Positions 8,734 to 17,293 of a DNA stretch of 64,000 nt are shown piece after piece. How positions within the stretch are numbered: the stretch's first letter is position 1; each line of letters begins with the position of its first letter. The position numbers and the translations under genes were made by a program. Under the pieces are notes generated by a model. It searched no databases and had not been told where the DNA came from. It was given only the letters and a program-made list of their open reading frames with translations. Source of the DNA: an uncultured Roseburia sp. (lineage in GTDB: Bacteria > Bacillota > Clostridia > Lachnospirales > Lachnospiraceae); assembly GCA_945836255.1 (NCBI GenBank), contig CAMAKU010000002.1, positions 1 through 64,000 on the forward strand, given 5' to 3'.

Positions 8734-9111
8734 ATGATTCTATTATCGTCAACAGGTGAAAGTCTGTTCCAACTGCTTATTGTTCTATTTTGTTTTGTTG
8801 TGGTTCTGGTGCTGACCTATTACACTACCCGGTGGATTGCCGGTTATCAGAAGAGTCAGAGTATCAGCAGGAATCTCTCTGTGGTGGAGACACTGAAGTT
8901 GACAACGAACAAGTATATTCAGTTGATTCAGGCGGGAAAAGATACCTATTATGTGATTGCCATCGGCAAGGATGAGATCACGGTGCTGGGACAGTTGAGT
9001 GGAGATGAACTACGTGAACTCCCCACAGATAAGGATCAGGAGATTCCCACGGTCAAAGGTGATTTTTCAGATTTATTGCATAAGTTTAAAGACCAATTAC
9101 CTAAGAAATAG
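8734..9111 (+). CDS. fliO: Flagellar biosynthetic protein FliO
   Basis: FliO is a small membrane protein that helps assemble the FliP ring of the export gate. One membrane helix (residues ~10-32) is followed by a cytoplasmic domain with 'SRNLSVVETLKLTTNKYIQLIQAGKDTYYVIAIG', a typical FliO/FliZ pattern. Only 3 bases separate it from cheY and 2 from fliP. Sequence conservation in this family is low, so position contributes to the call. Confidence 0.85.
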   Translation: MILLSSTGESLFQLLIVLFCFVVVLVLTYYTTRWIAGYQKSQSISRNLSVVETLKLTTNKYIQLIQAGKDTYYVIAIGKDEITVLGQLSGDELRELPTDKDQEIPTVKGDFSDLLHKFKDQLPKK

Positions 9112-9113
9112 TT

Positions 9114-9941
9114 ATGAGTAGTATGAGCAAAATAAAAAAAGGATATTGTATTTTTAGTCTGATGCTGGCTACCGTTGCCATTGTGGCAGCCATCTGGTTC
9201 ATGGCTTCGAGTACAGCATATGCCACAGAGTATGGAGCAACTGAGGGGGCACCCAATGCCAGTGACTGGGTTACTGGAGAAGGCGGTGTTTCTCTGACGT
9301 TTGAGTCTGACACCGGGACGCTGTCATCCTCCGTTCGTATTCTGTTGGTGATTACGGTTTTGGCGTTGGCACCATCGATTTTGATTATGCTGACGTCTTT
9401 TACAAGAATAATTATCGTGTTGCATTTCGTCCGATCTGCAATCGGTACCCAGACAGCACCACCGAATCAGGTGTTGATTGGTCTGGCGTTGTTTTTGACT
9501 TTGTTTATTATGTGGCCTACGTTTACACAGATTAATGAGCAGGCAATACAGCCGCTGGACAATGGTGAAATTACGCAGGAAGAAGCACTGGATCGGGCGG
9601 TAGTTCCGATTCGTAATTTTATGTATGGACAGACACAGGAAAAGGATTTGGACTTGTTCTGTGAGATTTCGGGAACCACCTATGAAGATTATGATGATGT
9701 GCCGTTTGTAGTGCTGGTGCCCAGTTTTATTCTGAGTGAATTGCGTCAGGCATTTATCATAGGTGTTGTCATCTACATTCCGTTTATCGTCATTGATATG
9801 GTTGTTGCATCGGTGTTGATGTCCATGGGTATGATGATGTTGCCGCCAACCACGATTTCCCTGCCGTTTAAGATTTTACTTTTTGTGCTGGCAGATGGAT
9901 GGAATCTGGTTGTGGGAGGTCTTGTGAAGACATTTTATTGA
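9114..9941 (+). CDS. fliP: Flagellar export gate protein FliP
   Basis: FliP forms the core of the type III export gate. A cleavable signal sequence is visible (hydrophobic segment ending near ATAYAT-like 'SSTAYATEYG', about residue 38), followed by four membrane helices and the family motifs 'MLTSFTRIIIVLHFVRSAIG' (in part), 'SFILSELRQAFIIG' and 'MMMLPPTTISLPFK'. Length (275) is slightly above average because of the acidic stretch after the signal peptide. A large inverted repeat separates it from fliQ. Confidence 0.96.
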   Translation: MSSMSKIKKGYCIFSLMLATVAIVAAIWFMASSTAYATEYGATEGAPNASDWVTGEGGVSLTFESDTGTLSSSVRILLVITVLALAPSILIMLTSFTRIIIVLHFVRSAIGTQTAPPNQVLIGLALFLTLFIMWPTFTQINEQAIQPLDNGEITQEEALDRAVVPIRNFMYGQTQEKDLDLFCEISGTTYEDYDDVPFVVLVPSFILSELRQAFIIGVVIYIPFIVIDMVVASVLMSMGMMMLPPTTISLPFKILLFVLADGWNLVVGGLVKTFY

Positions 9942-9957
9942 TGGGTTGTGAATTGGT

Positions 9958-10001
9958 CAGAATATTTTATGCGGTGTGATTACACCGGATAAAGTATTCT
10001 G
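9958..10001 (+). repeat. 20-bp inverted repeat between fliP and fliQ
   Basis: The arms CAGAATATTTTATGCGGTGT and its near-complement (18 of 20 matches, one mismatch being a G-U pair in RNA) flank a 4-base loop GATT. It fills most of the only sizeable gap within the export-gate genes. The following bases are AT-rich (CTTATTATTTT) but not a clean T run, so it may be a processing or stability hairpin or a weak terminator. Confidence 0.75.
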
Positions 10002-10028
10002 CTTATTATTTTAGATAGAGGTGATTTT

Positions 10029-10298
10029 GTGACACAAGGGCAGGTCTTAGATATTATTCGGGATGCTATCTACAATATTATCATCTGTTCGGCACCGTTG
10101 TTGTTGATTTCGTTGGTGGTCGGATTGATTGTCAGCATTTTCCAAACTGTCACGTCCATTCAGGAGCAGACATTAACCTTTGTTCCTAAGATTATTGCCG
10201 TATTTCTTGGCATGCTGATCTTTGGTGCCTTTATTCTGACCACATTAACAGATTATATTACAGAACTTTGGACAAACTTTAGCATGTATTTAGGCTAG
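10029..10298 (+). CDS. fliQ: Flagellar export gate protein FliQ
   Basis: FliQ is a small two-helix subunit of the export gate. The family pattern is clear: 'VLDIIRDAIYNIIICSAPLLLISLVVGL' (helix 1), 'SIFQTVTSIQEQTLTFVPKI' and a second hydrophobic helix. It has 89 residues, the normal size. It starts with GTG 10029 behind a GAGGTGA site. Confidence 0.95.
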   Translation: MTQGQVLDIIRDAIYNIIICSAPLLLISLVVGLIVSIFQTVTSIQEQTLTFVPKIIAVFLGMLIFGAFILTTLTDYITELWTNFSMYLG

Positions 10299-10305
10299 TT
10301 TTGCT

Positions 10306-11085
10306 ATGTTAGAATATACATTTGATATTAGTACATTTGAATATTTTCTGCTGATATTGGTCCGGATTTCATGTTTTGTATTTGTTGCGCCGTTTTTTGG
10401 CGCCAACGATGTGCCAGGCAGGGTGAAGGTAGGATTGTCGGTTTTTGTGGCAATTTTGGTTTTTTATGCCGTCCCTGTGGAGCACACACCGTACGAATCG
10501 GAGATCGGATATGCGGTATTGGTTTTAAAAGAGGGAATTACAGGATTGCTGATTGGTTATGCGGCATATATTTGTAATTCCATTATATTATATGCGGGAA
10601 CCATTATCGACATGGATATCGGATTGTCTATGGCAATGGTGTTTGATCCGTCGACCGGAAGTCAGGTCAGCATTACAGGTAACTTATATAATTATTTTGT
10701 ATTGTTGTTGCTGGTTGTTTCTAATATGCATCAGTTTATTCTGCGTGCATTGATTGATTCTTTTTCCCTGATTCCTTTGGGCGGTGCCCAGTTTGAGATG
10801 GATTCTTTGTTGAGCGCCATGGTACAATACTGCACCGACTTATTTATCATAGCCTTTCGCATTGTTCTTCCCGTTTTTGCGTGTATCATGATTTTAAATG
10901 CAATCTTGGGCATTATGGCAAAAGTAGCACCGCAGATGAATATGTTTGCTGTTGGTATTCAGTTAAAACTGCTGGTTGGTCTGGCAGTATTATTTATCAC
11001 AACATTTTTGCTCCCTGATATCGCTAACTTTATTTTTAATGAGATGAAAACGATGATTGTTATGTTCATAGAAGGAATGTATTAA
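10306..11085 (+). CDS. fliR: Flagellar export gate protein FliR
   Basis: FliR is the single-copy subunit that completes the FliPQR export gate. Six or more hydrophobic segments are visible, with family-typical segments such as 'FFGANDVPGRVKVGLSVF' and 'IAFRIVLPVFACIMILNAILGIMAKVAPQMNMFAVG'-like stretch (residues ~185-220). Length (259) is normal. It lies 7 bases after fliQ and 1 base before flhB. Confidence 0.95.
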   Translation: MLEYTFDISTFEYFLLILVRISCFVFVAPFFGANDVPGRVKVGLSVFVAILVFYAVPVEHTPYESEIGYAVLVLKEGITGLLIGYAAYICNSIILYAGTIIDMDIGLSMAMVFDPSTGSQVSITGNLYNYFVLLLLVVSNMHQFILRALIDSFSLIPLGGAQFEMDSLLSAMVQYCTDLFIIAFRIVLPVFACIMILNAILGIMAKVAPQMNMFAVGIQLKLLVGLAVLFITTFLLPDIANFIFNEMKTMIVMFIEGMY

Positions 11086-11086
11086 C

Positions 11087-12208
11087 GTGTTAGAACGCAG
11101 AGACCTGTTGCTGGCATACGATCTGCAGTGGTTCGCAAAAGAAGGACCCGGTGGTGAAAAAACAGAGCCGGCGACATCAAAAAAATTAAAAGATGCCAGA
11201 GAAGAAGGCAAGGTTGCCAGAAGTCAGGAATTGAATTCTGCAGCGATGTTAATCGCGTTGTTTCTTTCTCTTAGGATTTTTATCTCTTATCTTGGGGAAG
11301 GATTTATCGGTGTCTTTCAGTTATTCTACCAGAAGATTCCCGATATTGTTGCAACGGAGCAGGATGGCATGACGGTGCATGCGGCATCTTCGATCTTAAC
11401 ACAAGGTTTTTTACAGGTGATTCGTCTCGCGGCCCCCTTTTTGATTGCCGGCGTTGTGGTCGCTGTGGTAATCAGTATTGTTCAGGTGGGGTGGACCGTT
11501 TCTGCGAAACCTTTGCAGCCCAAGCCGGATAAGTTTAATCCCATCAATGGGTTTAAACGGATTTTTTCCAAGGATGCACTCTTTAACTTGTTGATGTCCA
11601 TTCTTAAGTTGGTAGTGGTTTTTTATGTGGCGTATCTTTGTATCAAAGATCAGGCCAACAATTTGTTCCTGCTGTATGACATTCCACTGCAACAGGCGAT
11701 TGCGCTGATCGGCAATATCATTATTGATACCGGATTGCGTATCAGTCTCTGTTATCTGGTAATCGGATTGGCGGATTACGTGTATCAGCGGTTTCGCTTT
11801 AATGAAGACATGAAGATGACAAAGCAGGAAGTAAAAGACGAATACAAGAATACCGAGGGAGATCCGCTTATAAAGAGCCAGCAGCGTCAGCGTATGCGGG
11901 AGGCATCCCAAAGACGTATGATGCAGGATGTGCCCAAAGCGGATGTGGTTATTACCAACCCGACCCACATCGCCGTTGCCATCCGTTATGATGCGGAGCA
12001 GGAATCGGCACCTACCGTTCTGGCGAAGGGGGAGGATTATCTTGCCGTGAAGATTAAAGAGACGGCAAAGGAAAATAATATTGCAATCATGGAAAATAAG
12101 CCTTTAGCCCGTGCATTATATGCCACGGTGGATATCGGAGAACAGATTCCGCCGGAATTATATCAGGCAGTGGCAGAAATCCTTGCAGTTGTGTACAGTA
12201 ATCGCTAA
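11087..12208 (+). CDS. flhB: Flagellar export switch protein FlhB
   Basis: FlhB is the export component that autocleaves to switch substrate specificity. The N-terminus 'LQWFAKEGPGGEKTEPATSK' and 'DAREEGKVARSQEL' are diagnostic, four membrane helices follow, and the self-cleavage motif NPTH is intact with Asn at residue ~291 ('VVITNPTHIAVAIRYD'). The start codon is GTG (11087), one base after the fliR stop. It works with FliK encoded at the start of the window. Confidence 0.96.
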   Translation: MLERRDLLLAYDLQWFAKEGPGGEKTEPATSKKLKDAREEGKVARSQELNSAAMLIALFLSLRIFISYLGEGFIGVFQLFYQKIPDIVATEQDGMTVHAASSILTQGFLQVIRLAAPFLIAGVVVAVVISIVQVGWTVSAKPLQPKPDKFNPINGFKRIFSKDALFNLLMSILKLVVVFYVAYLCIKDQANNLFLLYDIPLQQAIALIGNIIIDTGLRISLCYLVIGLADYVYQRFRFNEDMKMTKQEVKDEYKNTEGDPLIKSQQRQRMREASQRRMMQDVPKADVVITNPTHIAVAIRYDAEQESAPTVLAKGEDYLAVKIKETAKENNIAIMENKPLARALYATVDIGEQIPPELYQAVAEILAVVYSNR

Positions 12209-12251
12209 AATTAAAGATAAGTGAAAATCATTACAGAAAGGAGGAAGCGGA

Positions 12252-14300
12252 ATGGATCTTTCCAATGTTAAGAAGACTGATATCGGCGTGGCAGCCTACT
12301 TGCTGGCAGCTATCATTTTTTTCATTATTCCGATTCCGTCCGTCCTGCTGGATGTAATGTTGGCACTGAATATTTCCATTGCATTGATTGTGCTGTTGAA
12401 TGTTCTGTTTGTCCGGGAAGTGTTGGACATGTCATTCTTTCCGACATTACTGCTTTTCACAACAATCTTTCGTATTGCGCTGAATGTATCCTCCACCAAG
12501 TTGATTTTGAGTACCGGTTCCCCCGGTAATGTGGTTGTGACTTTCGGTGAGTTTGTTGGCGGCAATGATATTATCATCGGTGCCATTATCTTTATTGTCC
12601 TGATTATTGTTCAGTTTATGGTCATCAACAAAGGTTCAGAACGTGTGGCAGAGGTGTCTGCCCGCTTTACGTTGGATGCCATGCCCGGCAAGCAGATGGC
12701 GATTGACGCGGATCTGAATACTGGTGCCATCACGGAAAAGGAAGCGAGAGAGCGCCGTGAAAAATTACAGATGGAAGCCAGTTTCTTTGGCTCCATGGAT
12801 GGTGCTACGAAGTATGTCAAAGGAGATGCCACGGCAGGTCTTTTGATTACGCTGATTAACCTGATCGGTGGAACGATCATGGGTGTGATGCGGGGTAGCA
12901 TGGATTTTGGCGATGCGATTCAGCAGTACGGTCTGCTGACCATCGGTGATGGTCTTTGTTCACAGATTCCGTCCCTTTTGATTTCACTGGCTACCGGTAT
13001 TCTGGTTACCAAGGGTTCAAAAGAGGCGGATTTCAGTGGTGTACTTGTCAAGCAGTTATTTGGCATTCCAAAGGTATTGTACATCGTTGGTGTGACGATG
13101 ATCTTTTTGGGATTGGCGACACCGTTGAATCCGGTGCTGTTTGGCGCCTTTGGTCTGGTGTTTATCATTTCAGGATCTTCCATCTCCAAGAGTATTGGGG
13201 AGGAGAGTATCGAGGAGGAAGTGGCTGCGGAGGAATCCGAAGCAGAAGAGATCCGGCGACCGGAGAATGTAGTCTCACTCTTACAGGTGGATCCCATTGA
13301 ATTGGAGTTTGGCTACGGAATTATTCCGTTGGCGGATGTGAATCAGGGAGGAGACCTGCTGGATCGTGTGGTTATGATTCGAAGGCAGATTGCTCTGGAA
13401 CTTGGTACAGTGGTACCAATCATTCGATTGCGTGACAATATTCAGTTGAATCCCAACCAGTACATTATTAAGATCAAGGGGATTCAGGTGACGGAAGGAG
13501 AGATTTTATTCGATCACTATATGGCCATGAATCCGGGATATGTGGAAGAGGAGATTACCGGTATTCCCACCTTTGAGCCATCGTTCCATCTGCCTGCCAT
13601 CTGGATTACGGATGGACAGCGGGAGCGTGCGGAAAGTCTCGGTTACACGGTGGTTGATCCTCCGTCCATTATCGCAACACATTTGACCGAAGTCATTCGT
13701 TCACATATTTCTGAATTGCTGACCAGACAGGATGTTCAGAATCTGGTTAATAATCTTAAAGAGACAAATCCGGCATTGGTGGATGAGTTGACACCGAAGT
13801 TGCTGGGACTTGGTGAGATTCAGAAGGTTCTTCAAAATCTACTGAAAGAAGGCATTTCCATTCGTGATTTGTTGTCGATCTTTGAAGTACTCGCGGATCA
13901 TGCGGCAACCACGAGAGATACGGACATCTTAACGGAATATGTGCGACAGGGATTGAAGCGTGCGATCTCTGCACGCTATTTTGTGCCCAATGAAGTGACC
14001 AATTGTATCACTTTAGATCCGAAGGTGGAACAAGATATTATGGGTTCCATCAAACAGACGGAACAAGGTGCTTATCTGACGCTGGATCCGGAACGGATTC
14101 GATCCATTATGGATTCCCTGCAGACAGAAATCACCAAATTCGAGGAGACGGGTAAGACACCGATTGTGGTGACTTCTCCCATTGTCCGCATGTATTTTAA
14201 AAAGATGACAGAAGATTATGTGAAGGATTTGATCGTTGTGTCGTACAATGAGATTGACTCCGATGTAGAATTACAATCTGTGGGGATGGTGACAGGCTAA
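12252..14300 (+). CDS. flhA: Flagellar export gate protein FlhA
   Basis: FlhA forms the nonameric export platform and couples proton flow to secretion. Eight hydrophobic segments occupy the first ~310 residues, including the family loop 'DAMPGKQMAIDADLNTGAI' with the conserved acidic residues. The C-terminal cytoplasmic domain docks substrates and chaperones. Its 682 residues match the family. A GGAGG site precedes ATG 12252, and the stop abuts the flhF start. Confidence 0.97.
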   Translation: MDLSNVKKTDIGVAAYLLAAIIFFIIPIPSVLLDVMLALNISIALIVLLNVLFVREVLDMSFFPTLLLFTTIFRIALNVSSTKLILSTGSPGNVVVTFGEFVGGNDIIIGAIIFIVLIIVQFMVINKGSERVAEVSARFTLDAMPGKQMAIDADLNTGAITEKEARERREKLQMEASFFGSMDGATKYVKGDATAGLLITLINLIGGTIMGVMRGSMDFGDAIQQYGLLTIGDGLCSQIPSLLISLATGILVTKGSKEADFSGVLVKQLFGIPKVLYIVGVTMIFLGLATPLNPVLFGAFGLVFIISGSSISKSIGEESIEEEVAAEESEAEEIRRPENVVSLLQVDPIELEFGYGIIPLADVNQGGDLLDRVVMIRRQIALELGTVVPIIRLRDNIQLNPNQYIIKIKGIQVTEGEILFDHYMAMNPGYVEEEITGIPTFEPSFHLPAIWITDGQRERAESLGYTVVDPPSIIATHLTEVIRSHISELLTRQDVQNLVNNLKETNPALVDELTPKLLGLGEIQKVLQNLLKEGISIRDLLSIFEVLADHAATTRDTDILTEYVRQGLKRAISARYFVPNEVTNCITLDPKVEQDIMGSIKQTEQGAYLTLDPERIRSIMDSLQTEITKFEETGKTPIVVTSPIVRMYFKKMTEDYVKDLIVVSYNEIDSDVELQSVGMVTG

Positions 14301-15644
14301 ATGACCATTAAAAAGTTTCAGGGAAAGACAAAAGAAGAGGCAATTGCACTGGCGAAGGAAGAGATGGGTTCTTCTGTTGTGATTATGAATGTCAAGGAAG
14401 TACGACAGAAAGGCTTCTGGGGTATTTTTAAGAGTAATCTGTATGAGGTGACGGCAGCAATTGAGGATGATGCGGCGCCGGTGCGCCCGTTTACGGTGCC
14501 GAAGATGGCAGAGGCGAATGTACCGGAGCATCGCATGACACAGCATTCGTTTGAGGCGGTTGCAGATGAGACGATTCCGATTCCTTCTGTGTCTGGAGTG
14601 ACGTCCACGCCAAAGGAGTCACCCGCATCCCACGCTATGGGCGCTTCCTCGACAGAACTTCGGGATGCGTTTGCTGCGGTGAATGAAGTGATGGAAAAGA
14701 CAGGGCATAAGCAGATCACGCCGTTAGAACCAAAGCAGACTACCGGATACCCTACAACAGAAGCCATGGTCAAAGAGGAGCAGAGTCCGGTGTTCCGTCC
14801 GTTGGAAACCATGGAATTTGTGGAGGAGATTTCTTCAGACCGCACCAACGAGAGCCAGGCCTTTTTTAAGATGTTATACAAGGTTTTGCTGGAGAGTGAG
14901 GTTGACGAGATTTATATTAATCAGTTTATGGACGATATGGATCGCGTCTCACACAGTACCAATGGATTGGATTTTTTGATTTCCAATGTTTATCAGAAAA
15001 TGATTTTGAAGTTGGGACAGCCGGAAGTGATTTCTTTGTCCAAGAAGAAGCCCAAGGTAGTATTTTTCATTGGGCCGACCGGCGTGGGAAAGACGACTAC
15101 CATTGCCAAGATTGCATCCAAATTCAAAGTGGAGCAGGAAAAGAAAGTGGCACTTCTGACGGCGGACACGTATCGTATCGCTGCGGCGGAACAGTTGCGC
15201 ACCTATGCCAATATTCTTGACACACCACTGGCAATCGTTTATTCTCCGGAGGATATCGGTAAAGAGATTGCGCGATTTGAAGATTATGATCTGGTACTGG
15301 TGGATACCGCAGGATTCTCCCACAAGAATGATGCTCAGCGCGAAGATATGAAGCGTCTGTTGCAGAGTTTGCCGGAGCAGTATGAAAGACAAGTGTATCT
15401 TGTGCTCAGTTCCACCACAAAATATAAGGATTTGTTAGAGATTACTGATATTTATCAGGAATTTTGTTGTTTCCATCTGATTTTTACCAAGTTAGATGAG
15501 ACGGGAGCGTATGGAAACATTTTAAATATCAAATTGCATACGGGGGCAGCACTTTCTTATGTTACAACCGGACAAAATGTGCCGGATGATATTGAGGTGG
15601 TTGATACGCAGAAATTGGTAAAACAATTATTGGGAGGCAAATAA
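14301..15644 (+). CDS. flhF: Flagellar SRP-type GTPase FlhF
   Basis: FlhF is an SRP54/FtsY-like GTPase that fixes the position and number of flagella. An N-terminal basic region begins 'KKFQGKTKEEAIALAKEEMG' and a variable linker follows. The NG domain starts near residue 220, with the P-loop 'GPTGVGKTTTIAKIAS' at ~257, 'DTYRIAAAEQLRTYA', 'VDTAG' and 'FTKLDETGAYGN'. It directly follows flhA and directly precedes its partner ATPase flhG, with no spacers. Confidence 0.96.
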   Translation: MTIKKFQGKTKEEAIALAKEEMGSSVVIMNVKEVRQKGFWGIFKSNLYEVTAAIEDDAAPVRPFTVPKMAEANVPEHRMTQHSFEAVADETIPIPSVSGVTSTPKESPASHAMGASSTELRDAFAAVNEVMEKTGHKQITPLEPKQTTGYPTTEAMVKEEQSPVFRPLETMEFVEEISSDRTNESQAFFKMLYKVLLESEVDEIYINQFMDDMDRVSHSTNGLDFLISNVYQKMILKLGQPEVISLSKKKPKVVFFIGPTGVGKTTTIAKIASKFKVEQEKKVALLTADTYRIAAAEQLRTYANILDTPLAIVYSPEDIGKEIARFEDYDLVLVDTAGFSHKNDAQREDMKRLLQSLPEQYERQVYLVLSSTTKYKDLLEITDIYQEFCCFHLIFTKLDETGAYGNILNIKLHTGAALSYVTTGQNVPDDIEVVDTQKLVKQLLGGK

Positions 15645-16517
15645 ATGGATCAGGCCGAACAATTAAGAAATGTAATAAAACAAAAGAACCAGAATAACAT
15701 CAACAATGCCAGGGTGATTACGATTACCAGTGGCAAAGGTGGTGTGGGTAAATCCAACATGGCGGTTAATCTGGCTATCTGGTTTCGTAAGATGGGACAG
15801 CGTGTCATTATTCTGGATGCGGATTTTGGATTGGCTAATGTGGAAGTTATGTTTGGCACGGTTCCGGAATATAATCTCAGTGATCTGATCTTTGGGGGGA
15901 AAGGCATCCGTGAGATCATCACCAGAGGCCCCATGGACATCGGATTTATCTCCGGAGGGTCCGGAATTGTGGGATTGAACAATCTGACAAAAGAGCAGAT
16001 CGACTATCTGGTTCACAGTTTGTCGCTGTTGAATGATCTCTGTGACGTACTGATTATTGATACCGGTGCCGGTGTGTCGGACAGTGTTTTGGAATTTGTT
16101 TTGGCAAGCCCTGAGGTGATTCTGGTGACCACACCGGAGCCCAGTTCCATCACGGATTCGTATTCGCTGATGAAAGCACTTTATAAGAGCCCTAAGTTTA
16201 TTCGCAATGGGACCAATGTGCATCTGGTGGCCAACAAGGTCAATTCCGAGGCAGAAGGTGAAGCGGTCTACCAAAAACTGAATTCTGTTGTAGAAAAATT
16301 TTTGGATGGACGGTTGCATTATTTGGGAATGATTCCGGTGGATTCGGTGCTGGAAAAGGCGGTTCGCAACCAGAAAATGGTATCGACCTCGGCACCCAAT
16401 GCCAGATCGACCAAAGCGTTTGAGATCATCGCCCAAAATTTACTGACGGGGGACGATAAAAATCGTTATCGCTGGGGAATTACACAATTATTTAATAATT
16501 TTATGGGAAGATCATAA
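15645..16517 (+). CDS. flhG: Flagellum number ATPase FlhG (MinD-like, YlxH)
   Basis: FlhG is a ParA/MinD-family ATPase that stimulates FlhF and limits flagellar number. The deviant Walker A 'SGKGGVGKSN' is at residues ~29-38, followed by 'DADFGLANVEVMFG' and 'IIDTGAGVSDSVLEF'. The N-terminal activating segment (residues 1-22, Asn/Gln-rich 'DQAEQLRNVIKQKNQ') matches the FlhG type, which distinguishes it from MinD. A GGGAGG site precedes the ATG. Confidence 0.94.
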   Translation: MDQAEQLRNVIKQKNQNNINNARVITITSGKGGVGKSNMAVNLAIWFRKMGQRVIILDADFGLANVEVMFGTVPEYNLSDLIFGGKGIREIITRGPMDIGFISGGSGIVGLNNLTKEQIDYLVHSLSLLNDLCDVLIIDTGAGVSDSVLEFVLASPEVILVTTPEPSSITDSYSLMKALYKSPKFIRNGTNVHLVANKVNSEAEGEAVYQKLNSVVEKFLDGRLHYLGMIPVDSVLEKAVRNQKMVSTSAPNARSTKAFEIIAQNLLTGDDKNRYRWGITQLFNNFMGRS

Positions 16518-16546
16518 GATATCTGAGATGATCCAGGAGCATGAAA

Positions 16547-17293
16547 ATGAGGATTAGCGAGTTATTACCGGGATGTAAAGTAGATATTCGGATTGTGCAA
16601 TGCATGGAGAACCAGTCGGTGGAACATGCCCAACAGGGGATTTATTATTCGACGATTTTTGATGTCTATGACGATAATACCTTGGAATTGATGATGCCGA
16701 TGGTGGGTGGCAAGTTACAGTTGCTGCGCAAACATATCCGCTATGAGTTTGTTTTTTCCACGGCAAATGGTTTATATAAAGCAGAGGGGACGATCACTGA
16801 CCATGTCAAAAAAAATCAGTTCTATCTTTTGAAAGTTGAACTGACCAGCGCTCTTGAAAAATATCAGCGCAGGCAATACTATCGAGTTGCCTGCATGATT
16901 CCCATGATTTTTATGGCATTGACGGAAGAGGCTGTGGAAGCAAAGACCGTGGATGACGTGAAAGAGTGTATGAAAAATAGCAGTGAAATGAAGGTGCGAG
17001 GGATTGGTACAATTCTGGACATCAGCGGTGGCGGCGCACGATTTGTGTCGACGAATTCACTGCAGGATGTGACGTATCTTCTGCTTGAGTTTCAATTGCA
17101 GCGGGAAGGCCGGGAGGAGGAACTGGATATGGATGTCATTGCCAAGATGATTCATTCCGAGCGCATGGAGGGAAGCGACAAATATATGCATCGCGTCCAG
17201 TTCTTTTTCAAGGATAACCATACAAAAGAACAATTGATTGGCTATGTGTTCGAGGAAGAACGCAGAATCAGAAAGAAGGAACAGGGAATATAA
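16547..17293 (+). CDS. PilZ-domain flagellar brake protein (YcgR/YpfA-like)
   Basis: This is a likely c-di-GMP receptor acting on the motor. It has an N-terminal PilZN/YcgR-type beta domain (residues 1-100) and a PilZ domain with both c-di-GMP binding motifs: RxxxR within 'YQRRQYYRVAC' and DxSxxG in 'ILDISGGGARF'. The tracked ATG 16541 lies only 1 base after AGGAG; ATG 16547 has a 7-base spacer and is preferred. Placement between flhG and cheB supports a motility role. Ligand binding is inferred from the motifs. Confidence 0.87.
   Translation: MRISELLPGCKVDIRIVQCMENQSVEHAQQGIYYSTIFDVYDDNTLELMMPMVGGKLQLLRKHIRYEFVFSTANGLYKAEGTITDHVKKNQFYLLKVELTSALEKYQRRQYYRVACMIPMIFMALTEEAVEAKTVDDVKECMKNSSEMKVRGIGTILDISGGGARFVSTNSLQDVTYLLLEFQLQREGREEELDMDVIAKMIHSERMEGSDKYMHRVQFFFKDNHTKEQLIGYVFEEERRIRKKEQGI

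Noticed and set aside
15663-16436. 257-codon minus-strand ORF
   Set aside because: It is antisense to flhG, whose Walker motifs are intact on the + strand.
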